A stretch of 64,000 nucleotides of DNA from NCBI RefSeq assembly GCF_947488945.1, contig NZ_CANLBS010000002.1, positions 372,001 to 436,000 of the forward strand. Reading direction: 5' to 3'. Positions 29,553-38,360 of the stretch are shown here, in pieces. A program made the position numbers and the translations under genes. A model generated the notes under the pieces. It made no database searches. It saw nothing but the letters and a program-made list of their open reading frames with translations, and was not told where the DNA came from. This stretch comes from an uncultured Streptomyces sp. (GTDB lineage Bacteria; Actinomycetota; Actinomycetes; Streptomycetales; Streptomycetaceae). Every line of letters begins with the position of its first letter. Position 1 is the stretch's first letter.

Positions 29553-30374
29553 TCAGCCCGGTTTCCGCCCCCACGCCGTGAAGACGGCGAGCGAGAGGTC
29601 GTGGAAGTCGGGCCGCGCCAGCTCCTCGTACGCCGCCTCGAAGTCGGCGTCGGAGGCGAGCCCGGCCGCGACCATCGCCGCCCGGGACTGCTCCAGGCTG
29701 AGCCGCCACCACTGCGCCTCGGTGTCCCCGCCCGAGACCGGCTGGATGCGGGCCTCCATCCCCGTGCCGGTCAGCCCGGCCCGTTGCAGCGGCACCGGCA
29801 GGGTGCGCGCCCAGCCGGTGTCCGTCCCCACCGTGCGTTCCAGATGGGTGCGGAAGGCCCGCATCACCGTCCGGTACGCCGGATGCGGGGAGTCCAGCAC
29901 CGGGAACGAGGCCGGCTCCTCCAGCAGCAGAGTCCCGCCCGGCGCCAGCCACGAGGCGAGCCGGGCGACGACCCGGTCGGGTTCGGGCAGGTGCAGGACG
30001 ACGTACCGGGCGTGCACCAGGTCGAAGGAGCCGGGCGGGAAGTCGTCGGTGCACACGTCGTGGCGCAGCACCCGCACGCCCAGGTCGCCGAGGTCGGTCA
30101 GGAAGCGGGTGTCGAGGTCGGTGACGGTGACCCGGGCGCCCTGCCGGGCCATCCGGCGGGCCACCGAACCGCCCCCGCCGCCCACCTCCAGGACCCGGGC
30201 GCCGGGGGCCGGCCGCAGTGCGTCGATCCGGTCGTGGGTGGGGCCGTCGAGGAGCGACTCCAGCAGCTCCAGCCGGTGCCGTTCGGTGGCGAGGGAGTGG
30301 CTGAACATCCCGTCGCTGTAGCGGTCCTGGAACGGCACCGGGGCGGGTGGCGCCGCGGTCGTGGATCCGTCCAC
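29553..30374 (-). CDS. class I SAM-dependent methyltransferase
   Basis: The protein has 273 residues. SAM motif I is VLEVGGGGGSVARRMA, followed by the acidic residue of TVTDLDTRFL and the post-motif VLRHDVCTDD. FDLVHARYVVLHLPEPD and LAPGGTLLLEEP complete the fold. The substrate is unknown; it resembles small-molecule methyltransferases. The GTG start follows GGAAGGA. It lies 50 bp downstream of the EF-hand gene on the same strand, so the two are probably one operon. Confidence 0.85.
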   Translation of the reverse strand: MDGSTTAAPPAPVPFQDRYSDGMFSHSLATERHRLELLESLLDGPTHDRIDALRPAPGARVLEVGGGGGSVARRMARQGARVTVTDLDTRFLTDLGDLGVRVLRHDVCTDDFPPGSFDLVHARYVVLHLPEPDRVVARLASWLAPGGTLLLEEPASFPVLDSPHPAYRTVMRAFRTHLERTVGTDTGWARTLPVPLQRAGLTGTGMEARIQPVSGGDTEAQWWRLSLEQSRAAMVAAGLASDADFEAAYEELARPDFHDLSLAVFTAWGRKPG

Positions 30375-30424
30375 GGTGAAGGTCCTTCCCTGGTGCGTGG
30401 GCCGGGCGGGCGTGGGGCCGGGCG

Positions 30425-30958
30425 TCAGAGCGCCGGCTCCGGCACCAGCCGGTCGCCGGGGATGCCCGCCTTGTCCGGTGCGTAGAAGTCCCTGATGCCG
30501 AGGTCCCAGACGTCCACCGGGATCCGGTCGGCCGGGTCGGGGCCGAAGGCGGTGAACAGGGCGTCGATGTTGGCCGGGCGGAAGCCGATCGCGGTCATCA
30601 GGGCGCTGAAGTCGGCGTGCTCGACGCGTCCGTCGCCGTCCGGGTCGCCCAGGACCGAGAGCGCGCGGGCGAATTCGGTGACCGCCGCGTCGAACCGCTC
30701 CGGAGACAGGACGCAGGCGCGGTACTCGTCGAAGTCCACCCGGCCGTCCCGGTCGGCGTCCAACTCGGTGAGCAGGGTGCGCCAGTAGGTCGTGAAGGCG
30801 TTCCGCATCGCCTCCTTCGCCGCCTCGGAGGCCTCGGGCGCCGCCTCGACGACGTTGTGCGCCATCAGGTCGAAGTCGCGTTCCTCCAGGGCGCCGTTGC
30901 CGTCCACGTCGAAGAGGGTGAAGACCAGCCGTACCCGGTCGACCGCTTCCTGCCGCAT
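30425..30958 (-). CDS. EF-hand calcium-binding protein (calerythrin-like)
   Basis: The protein has 177 residues, all helical. Three canonical 12-residue EF loops are visible: DVDGNGALEERD (17-28), DADRDGRVDFDE (67-78) and DPDGDGRVEHAD (105-116). A fourth, degenerate loop (about 141-152, DPADRIPVDVW) lacks several ligands. The organisation resembles calerythrin-type sarcoplasmic calcium-binding proteins of actinomycetes. It is probably a cytosolic calcium buffer or sensor. The start MRQEAVDRV follows GAGGTGAGGCGG; 25 more in-frame residues upstream are not conserved in type. Confidence 0.87.
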   Translation of the reverse strand: MRQEAVDRVRLVFTLFDVDGNGALEERDFDLMAHNVVEAAPEASEAAKEAMRNAFTTYWRTLLTELDADRDGRVDFDEYRACVLSPERFDAAVTEFARALSVLGDPDGDGRVEHADFSALMTAIGFRPANIDALFTAFGPDPADRIPVDVWDLGIRDFYAPDKAGIPGDRLVPEPAL

Positions 30959-31167
30959 CGTGTTCCGCCTCACCTCGGTGAGCGGGCCGTGTGCCCGCGC
31001 CCCCCAACTCTGCGCGGCGGCACGGTCCCGCACGCCGCGGGCCGCCCGTGTTCACCGGAAGAGGTGGCAACGGGCGGCCCGAGGTTTGGGGCGGCTTCCG
31101 GCGGTGCCCGGGGCGGTGCCGGGCGGTTTCCGGCGGTGCCGGGTCGCCGCAGGCCGGACACGAAAGA

Positions 31168-31200
31168 CCGGGGAGACAGGGGGCGGACCTGTCTCCCCGG
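31168..31200 (-). terminator. terminator of chiC
   Basis: A perfect 13-bp stem (arms 31188-31200 and 31168-31180, CCGGGGAGACAGG) has a 7-nt loop and is followed on the minus strand by TCTTTCG. It lies 32 bp after the chiC stop. Confidence 0.8.
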
Positions 31201-31231
31201 CGTTTTCGGGGGGTGGCTGTGCGGACCGGTG

Positions 31232-33103
<1,872 letters not shown>

Positions 33104-33191
33104 CGGTGCTCCTCGGGTGAGGTCCGACAAACGGGGGTGGTTCGTGGACTGCAGACCCTGCGCCGCCCTGAGCGCGCTTTGTCATGGCGTG

Positions 33192-33216
33192 CTCACCGCA
33201 GTGTTGTTGCGGTGAG
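33192..33216 (-). promoter_or_regulatory. inverted repeat at the chiC transcription start
   Basis: CTCACCGCA (33192-33200) and TGCGGTGAG (33208-33216) form a perfect 9-bp dyad with a 7-bp centre. It lies just downstream of the -10 and overlaps the predicted start site. It could be an operator or a 5' mRNA stem-loop. Confidence 0.55.
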
Positions 33217-33243
33217 ACTAGGAAGGTCTGGACCAATCGTCAA
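33215..33243 (-). promoter_or_regulatory. chiC promoter
   Basis: On the minus strand TTGACG (33243-33238) and TAGTCT (33220-33215) are 17 bp apart, a good vegetative promoter. The expected start is near 33208, giving a leader of about 105 nt. The -35 lies between the two chitinase repeats. Confidence 0.8.
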
Positions 33244-33257
33244 GAGGTCTGGACCAA
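33224..33257 (-). repeat. pair of 13-bp direct repeats of the chitinase type
   Basis: TTGGTCCAGACCT occurs at 33257-33245 and 33236-33224 (minus strand), 21 bp apart centre to centre, on one face of the helix and flanking the -35. It contains TGGTCCAGACCT, the 12-bp element known from Streptomyces chitinase promoters. It also resembles the DasR site TGGTCTAGACCA. Chitin induction and glucose repression through these repeats is established in the genus. Confidence 0.9.
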
Positions 33258-33274
33258 GGGCGGAAGCTTCGGGT

Positions 33275-33916
33275 TCACACGCCCGACTCCCGCGCCAGCA
33301 CCGCGGCTTGGGCCCGGCTGCGCAGTCCGAGCTTGGCCAGCAGGCGGCTGACGTGCGTCTTCACCGTCGTTTCCGCCATCGAGAGCCGGTCCGCGATCTC
33401 CGCGTTGGAGAGCCCCTCGCCGAGCCGGCCGAGCACCTCGCGTTCGCGCGGGGTCAGCACGTCCAGCACCGCGGGGTCGGCCGTGCGCGCGGACGCCGTC
33501 CCGGCGAACTCCGCGATCAGACGGCGGGTCACGGCGGGGGCGATCATGCCCTCGCCCCGCGCCACCGTACGGACCGCCGCCAGCAGGTCGTGCGCGTCGG
33601 TGCTCTTCAGCAGGAACCCGGCGGCTCCCGCCCGCAGCGCGCCGAAGACGTATGCGTCCAGGTCGAAGGTGGTCAGCACCAGCACGTCCGCGAGGCCTTC
33701 CGCCACCACCTGCCGCGTCGCCGACACCCCGTCCAGCCGGGGCATCTGCACGTCCATCAGCACCAGGTCGGGCCGGAGCGCACGGGCCAGCCGCACGGCG
33801 GCCTCGCCGTCACAGACCTCGCCCACCACCTCGATGTCCGGCGCACTGCGCAGGATCAGCACCAGTCCGGCGCGCACCGACGTGTGGTCCTCGGCCACCA
33901 GCACCCGGATCGTCAC
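33275..33916 (-). CDS. chiR: NarL/LuxR-type response regulator (ChiR)
   Basis: The protein has 213 residues. A receiver domain with acidic AED (8-10) and phospho-acceptor D55 (LVLMDVQMP) is followed by a LuxR helix-turn-helix (about 148-200, LTPREREVLGRLGEGLSNAEI). The GTG start overlaps the stop of the kinase gene by 4 bp (GTGA). It lies directly upstream of chiC on the same strand, the arrangement of ChiR in other streptomycetes, where it helps induce the chitinase. The assignment rests on context plus domain type. Confidence 0.82.
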   Translation of the reverse strand: MTIRVLVAEDHTSVRAGLVLILRSAPDIEVVGEVCDGEAAVRLARALRPDLVLMDVQMPRLDGVSATRQVVAEGLADVLVLTTFDLDAYVFGALRAGAAGFLLKSTDAHDLLAAVRTVARGEGMIAPAVTRRLIAEFAGTASARTADPAVLDVLTPREREVLGRLGEGLSNAEIADRLSMAETTVKTHVSRLLAKLGLRSRAQAAVLARESGV

Positions 33917-35118
33917 CGCCCCATCATCCCCTCCGCCGCCGGCAGTTCGGCCCGCACCCGCCACACTCCGCCTCCGTCCGGCCCGTCCGCCGGCCCCGCC
34001 TCGAACGTGCCGCCCAGCAGCACCGCCCGCTCCCGCATGCCGACCAGCCCGGCCCCCGAACCCGGCGCCCGCGGCCGCTCCGGGCCCCCGTACACGCTGG
34101 TCACCTCCACCCGCAGCACCCCGCCGGCGTCGCCGAGCCGCACGGTCACCGGACCCGGCGCGGCGTGCTTGAGGGCGTTGGTCAGCGACTCCTGGACGAT
34201 CCGGTACGCGGCCAGCTCCACCGGCGCGGGCAGCCGCTCCCGCGACCTCCGCCCGTCCTCCAGCACGCAGACCAGCCCGCCGGAGGCGGCGTTGGCCCCG
34301 GACAGCCGGACCAGTGCCTCCAGCCCGGACAGCGCCGGCGCCGCGGCCGGCTCCCGGTGGTCCTCGGCCGTCCGCAACAACCCGATCAGACGGCGCATTT
34401 CGGCCAGTCCCGCCACGCTGTTCTCCCGGACGACGCCCAGTGCGTCCCGCGAGGCCGCCGGGTCGTCCAGGGACAGCGCGGCGGTCGAGTGGATGGCGAT
34501 GGCGGAGAGGTGGCCCGCGACCATGTCGTGCAGTTCCCGCGCCATCCGCGACCGCTCGGCGGTCACCGCCTGGGCGCGGTCCATCTCCGCCAGCAGCGCG
34601 GTCTGCTCCGCCCGCAGCCGCGCCGCGTCCGCCGCGACCCGGTGGGTGCGCACGCCGGCACCGGTCAGGGCCGGCAGCACCGCCACCATCCCGACCACGA
34701 CGCCGATCAGCAGCGCCTCGGCGGGCCGCAGCCAGGCCAGGCACCCGATCGTGACGGCCACCGTCACCAGCGACGCGGCCGCCGGGACGCGCCGGGCCGC
34801 CGACGCAGTGCCGTACACCACCGCCGCGTAGGCGAGATCGGTGAACATCACCACCGTGGCGAGATTGCCCGGGGTGAGCTGGTCGGCCGTCAGGGCCACC
34901 ACGCCGAGGGCCACCGCCGTCGCCGGCCGTACCCGCCGCAGCAGTTCCAGCGCGGCCATCGCGGCCAGCGGCAGCAGGGCGCTCCACGGCGCGCCGAAGG
35001 GCCGGCCGGCCTGGAGGCCGAGCCCGGCCAGCCACATGAGCAGACCGCCGGACAGGCCGCAGACCGCGATCAGCACGTCGGCACGGTGGGGGCGCGATAC
35101 GGGAGCCACGCGCCCCAT
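33913..35118 (-). CDS. chiS: HisKA_3 sensor histidine kinase (ChiS)
   Basis: The protein has 401 residues. Five or six membrane helices occupy residues 13-150 with little extracellular sequence. A HisKA_3 dimerisation domain (H197 in MARELHDMVAGH) and an ATPase domain (LTNALKHA, GSGAGLVGMRERAVLLGG) follow. It is the partner of the overlapping regulator gene. By position it is ChiS of the chitinase system. The start MGRVAPVSRP is one of several possible; it places the first helix close to the N-terminus. What it senses is not evident. Confidence 0.8.
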   Translation of the reverse strand: MGRVAPVSRPHRADVLIAVCGLSGGLLMWLAGLGLQAGRPFGAPWSALLPLAAMAALELLRRVRPATAVALGVVALTADQLTPGNLATVVMFTDLAYAAVVYGTASAARRVPAAASLVTVAVTIGCLAWLRPAEALLIGVVVGMVAVLPALTGAGVRTHRVAADAARLRAEQTALLAEMDRAQAVTAERSRMARELHDMVAGHLSAIAIHSTAALSLDDPAASRDALGVVRENSVAGLAEMRRLIGLLRTAEDHREPAAAPALSGLEALVRLSGANAASGGLVCVLEDGRRSRERLPAPVELAAYRIVQESLTNALKHAAPGPVTVRLGDAGGVLRVEVTSVYGGPERPRAPGSGAGLVGMRERAVLLGGTFEAGPADGPDGGGVWRVRAELPAAEGMMGR

Positions 35119-35269
35119 CCAACACGCCGTGCCCGTCCATCGGCATCGGCCGTGACGCGCGGAGGACGGGGGCCGCATCCGTCGAAGGATGCAGTCCCGG
35201 CTCGTCACCGCCGACGACGACTGCGGCCCCGCCGGCCGGGATGCTGGAAGGGAACGGGAGGAGAAGACG

Positions 35270-35836
35270 GTGATCGTCACCCTGATCGTGCTCTGCGAGA
35301 TCGGCTTCTGGGTGCTGCTGGCCGCCGGGCTGGCCCTGCGCTACGGAGCCCGCAGGCCGAGGCTCGGAGCCGCCGTGCTGCTCTGCGAACCGGTGCTGGA
35401 GGTCGTCCTGCTGGTGGTCACGGCGATCGACCTCAAGAACGGCGCCGCGCCCGACTGGAAGCACGGACTGGCCGCCGTCTACATCGGCTTCACGGTCGGC
35501 CTCGGCCGCTCGACCATCACCTGGGTCGACGCCCGCGTCGCCCACCGCTTCGCGGGCGGTCCCGCCCCGGTGAAGCCGCCGAGGTACGGCCGGGACCGCG
35601 CCCTGCACGAGTGGCGCGTCGCCGCCCGCTGGATCCTGGCCGCAGGGGTGGCTGCGGCCCTTCTCCAGGCCGCAGCCTGGTACGTCGGCGGGGACGGGGA
35701 CGTCAGCTCCCTGCGGGCCTGGCAGTACCGGACGGGGTTCGTGGCCGCGATCAATCTGGTCATCGCCACGAGCTACACCCTCTTCCCCAAGCGGGCCCCG
35801 GCGGGCGGCGCCGCACGGACCCGTGCGGACGCCTGA
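35270..35836 (+). CDS. integral membrane protein, unknown function
   Basis: The protein has 188 residues with about five hydrophobic segments (VIVTLIVLCEIGFWVLLAAGLAL, AVLLCEPVLEVVLLVVTAI and others). A conserved-looking middle loop reads KPPRYGRDRALHEWRVAARW. GTG 35270 follows GGGAGGAGAAG. It is divergent from chiS across about 150 bp. It resembles unnamed streptomycete membrane proteins. No function can be assigned. Confidence 0.7.
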   Translation: MIVTLIVLCEIGFWVLLAAGLALRYGARRPRLGAAVLLCEPVLEVVLLVVTAIDLKNGAAPDWKHGLAAVYIGFTVGLGRSTITWVDARVAHRFAGGPAPVKPPRYGRDRALHEWRVAARWILAAGVAAALLQAAAWYVGGDGDVSSLRAWQYRTGFVAAINLVIATSYTLFPKRAPAGGAARTRADA

Positions 35837-35854
35837 AACCCCGCGAGCCGCTGG

Positions 35855-36427
35855 TCAGCGTTCGCCGCCCGGCACCCACAGCACGTCGCCGACCTCCTTG
35901 TTCGCCGTCCTGGCAAGGATGAACAGGAGGTCGGACAGACGGTTGAGATAGGTCGCCGTGAGCGCGTTCATGGTCTCGCCGTGCACCTCCAGCGCCGCCC
36001 AGGTGGACCGCTCCGCCCGTCGCACCACCGTGCACGCCTGGTGCAGCAGCGCCGCCCCCGGCGTCCCGCCCGGCAGGATGAAGCTCCGCAGCTTCTCCAG
36101 GTCCTCCAGGAAGCGGTCGCAGTCGGCCTCCAGCTTGTCGACGTAGCCCTGTTCGACGCGCAGCGGCGGGTACTGCGGATTCTCGACCACCGGCGTCGAC
36201 AGGTCCGCGCCCACGTCGAACAGGTCGTTCTGGACCCGCACCAGGACCTTCACCACGTCCTCGTCGAGCCGCCCCAGCGCGACGGCCGCCCCGATCGCCG
36301 CGTTGGCCTCGTTGGCGTCGGCGTACGCGGCGATCCGCAGATCGGTCTTGGCGGTACGGCTCATGTCACCGAGCGCGGTGGTGCCCCGGTCGCCGGTACG
36401 GGTGTAAATGCGCGTCAGATTGACCAT
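35855..36427 (-). CDS. ATP:cob(I)alamin adenosyltransferase (PduO type)
   Basis: The protein has 190 residues in a PduO-type five-helix bundle. The N-terminal RIYTRTGDRGTTALGD binds ATP, and the C-terminal VVRRAERS and NRLSDLLFILAR helices complete the active site. It converts cob(I)alamin to adenosylcobalamin, the coenzyme of methylmalonyl-CoA mutase. That fits the epimerase and MeaB genes further on in the window. The gene converges with the membrane protein gene. Confidence 0.93.
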   Translation of the reverse strand: MVNLTRIYTRTGDRGTTALGDMSRTAKTDLRIAAYADANEANAAIGAAVALGRLDEDVVKVLVRVQNDLFDVGADLSTPVVENPQYPPLRVEQGYVDKLEADCDRFLEDLEKLRSFILPGGTPGAALLHQACTVVRRAERSTWAALEVHGETMNALTATYLNRLSDLLFILARTANKEVGDVLWVPGGER

Positions 36428-36736
36428 GCCGTCAGGGTAAGCGCGGGCGCGGCCCCGAGCCGTGTCGCGCACGCCACACACCTGCCGCGCACCCCCGCGC
36501 GACCCGTCCGCCGAAGCGGCCGTCGAACGCGCGTCGGGGACGGCCGCGCCCAACTGCGCCCGGCATGCCACCGGGTGGCCCCGTCGGTGTGATGTCCGTC
36601 ATGTGAGACGTGACGCGCATCTCTTCACGGTCACATCGTCCGTTCCGGGCACTAATCTCCGCCGGAGAGCATGGACAGCCGGGCGGGACGACGTCCGGGA
36701 CGACAGCAGTGCCGAACAGAACCGAGGGGTGCCAAC
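36428..36736. other. divergent intergenic region (no gene seen)
   Basis: These 309 bp separate the adenosyltransferase and the 3-hydroxyacyl-CoA dehydrogenase genes. An imperfect dyad GTCATGT-GAG-ACGTGAC (36598-36614) and TAATCT (36653-36658, a possible -10 for the plus-strand gene) are the only features seen. A matching -35 is not evident. Confidence 0.3.
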
Positions 36737-37591
36737 GTGGCCAGGAAGCTCGCCGTGATCGGAGCCGGACTCATGGGGTCGGGCATCGCCCAGGTCTCGG
36801 CCCAGGCGGGCTGGGACGTGGTCCTGCGCGACGTCACGGACGCGGCGCTGACCCGCGGACTCGACGGGATCAAGGGCTCGTACGACAAGTTCGTGGCCAA
36901 GGGGAAGCTGGCCGGGGCCGACGCCGAGGCCGCCCTCGGACGCATCACCGCCACCACCGATCTGGACGCCGTCGCCGACGCGGACGTGGTGGTGGAGGCG
37001 GTCTTCGAGCGGCTCGACGTCAAGCACGAGATCTTCCGCTCCCTGGACCGGGTGGTCCGCGAGGACGCCGTGCTCGCCTCCAACACCTCCGCGATCCCGA
37101 TCACGAAGATCGCGGCCGTGACGGAGCGTCCGGAGCGGGTGGTCGGGGTGCACTTCTTCTCCCCGGTCCCGATGATGCAGCTCTGCGAACTGGTGCGCGG
37201 CTACAAGACGAGCGACCAAACCCTGGCCGCGGCCCGCGAGTTCGCCGAGTCGGTCGGCAAGACCTGCATCGTCGTCAACCGGGACGTGGCGGGCTTCGTC
37301 ACCACCCGGCTGATCTCCGCCCTGGTCGTCGAGGCCGCCAAGCTGCACGAGTCGGGCGTCGCGTCCGCCGAGGACATCGACACCGCCTGCCGGCTGGGCT
37401 TCGGCCACGCCATGGGCCCGCTCGCCACCGCGGACCTGACCGGCGTCGACATCCTGCTGCACGCCACCTCGAACATCTACACGGAGTCGCAGGACGAGAA
37501 GTTCGCCGCCCCGGAGTCGATGCGCCGGATGGTCGACGCCGGTGACATCGGCCGCAAGAGCGGGCAGGGGTTCTACACCTACGGAACGTGA
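36737..37591 (+). CDS. 3-hydroxybutyryl-CoA dehydrogenase
   Basis: The protein has 284 residues. The NAD motif GAGLMGSGIAQ (9-19), SNTSAIPIT, the catalytic-His segment VGVHFFSPVPMMQLCELV and the C-terminal domain (NRDVAGFVTTRL, GFGHAMGPLATADLTG) match the short 3-hydroxyacyl-CoA dehydrogenase family. It interconverts 3-hydroxybutyryl-CoA and acetoacetyl-CoA. The usual HFFNP is HFFSP here. The GTG start follows GAGGGG with 7-nt spacing. Use in butyrate or ethylmalonyl-CoA metabolism is inferred. Confidence 0.93.
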   Translation: MARKLAVIGAGLMGSGIAQVSAQAGWDVVLRDVTDAALTRGLDGIKGSYDKFVAKGKLAGADAEAALGRITATTDLDAVADADVVVEAVFERLDVKHEIFRSLDRVVREDAVLASNTSAIPITKIAAVTERPERVVGVHFFSPVPMMQLCELVRGYKTSDQTLAAAREFAESVGKTCIVVNRDVAGFVTTRLISALVVEAAKLHESGVASAEDIDTACRLGFGHAMGPLATADLTGVDILLHATSNIYTESQDEKFAAPESMRRMVDAGDIGRKSGQGFYTYGT

Positions 37592-37826
37592 GCGGCGCCC
37601 TCGTCCCCCCGGTCCCGCCACCCGGGGCCCGGAGGGGGCCGGCCCCCGGGGCGGGGCGCGGACGGCGGGCCCGCCGGGCGTCCGCCGGTGCGCCCGGATC
37701 ACCCCGCGGAGTGAATTCGGTATCGGTTCGCTCACGGGCGGCAACCACGCCTTCGCCGCCGCGGTCCATGCGGGCAGTGTCGGAACGGACAGACGGAACT
37801 CGCTACGGAGTACATCGGGAGCGCAT

Positions 37827-38150
37827 ATGCACATCAGGGGCGATCATGCCGAGCTGGTCGTCGGGGGCCGCCTCGACGTCCGGAGCGCGGCGGACGCCCG
37901 TACGTCGCTGCACGCCGCCGTCGACGGGGGCACCGGGGATCTGCTGCTGGACCTGAGCGAACTGGACTCCTGGGACGCCACCGGACTCGGCGTCATCATG
38001 GGCGTGCACCGGCGCGCGGGACGCGGCGGCCGCCGCCTGGTGCTGCGCGGTGTGCCGCCCCAGATGCAGCGCCTGCTGGTCGCGACCCGGCTGCACCGCA
38101 TCCTCTCCATCGAGGGCGGTCTCGCCGCGGAGTCCCTGCCGCGCGTCTGA
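37827..38150 (+). CDS. STAS-domain anti-sigma factor antagonist-like protein
   Basis: The protein has 107 residues, a single STAS domain. LLLDLSELDSWDATGLGVIMG contains the regulatory site: the position of SpoIIAA Ser58 is Thr52 (DATG rather than DSSG). Such proteins bind anti-sigma kinases in a phosphorylation-dependent way. No kinase or sigma gene is adjacent. The ATG follows CGGGAG. Its partner is unknown. Confidence 0.82.
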   Translation: MHIRGDHAELVVGGRLDVRSAADARTSLHAAVDGGTGDLLLDLSELDSWDATGLGVIMGVHRRAGRGGRRLVLRGVPPQMQRLLVATRLHRILSIEGGLAAESLPRV

Positions 38151-38360
38151 GCTGCGGGCGCTCCGGCGGACCCTCCCGGTCCGCTTCGGGTGGCCATGCC
38201 CGCGCCGTACCACCCCCCGCCGGTCCGCCGGACACCGGGACGGTCTAAGGTTCGCCCGTCCGCCGATCGACCAACCCGGGGCGGACACCGAACCGTGAGC
38301 GACAGCGGTCCGTACGGTGCCGGTGGGGCGATCGTGCGGCGCGTATGGGGGACTTGGACG

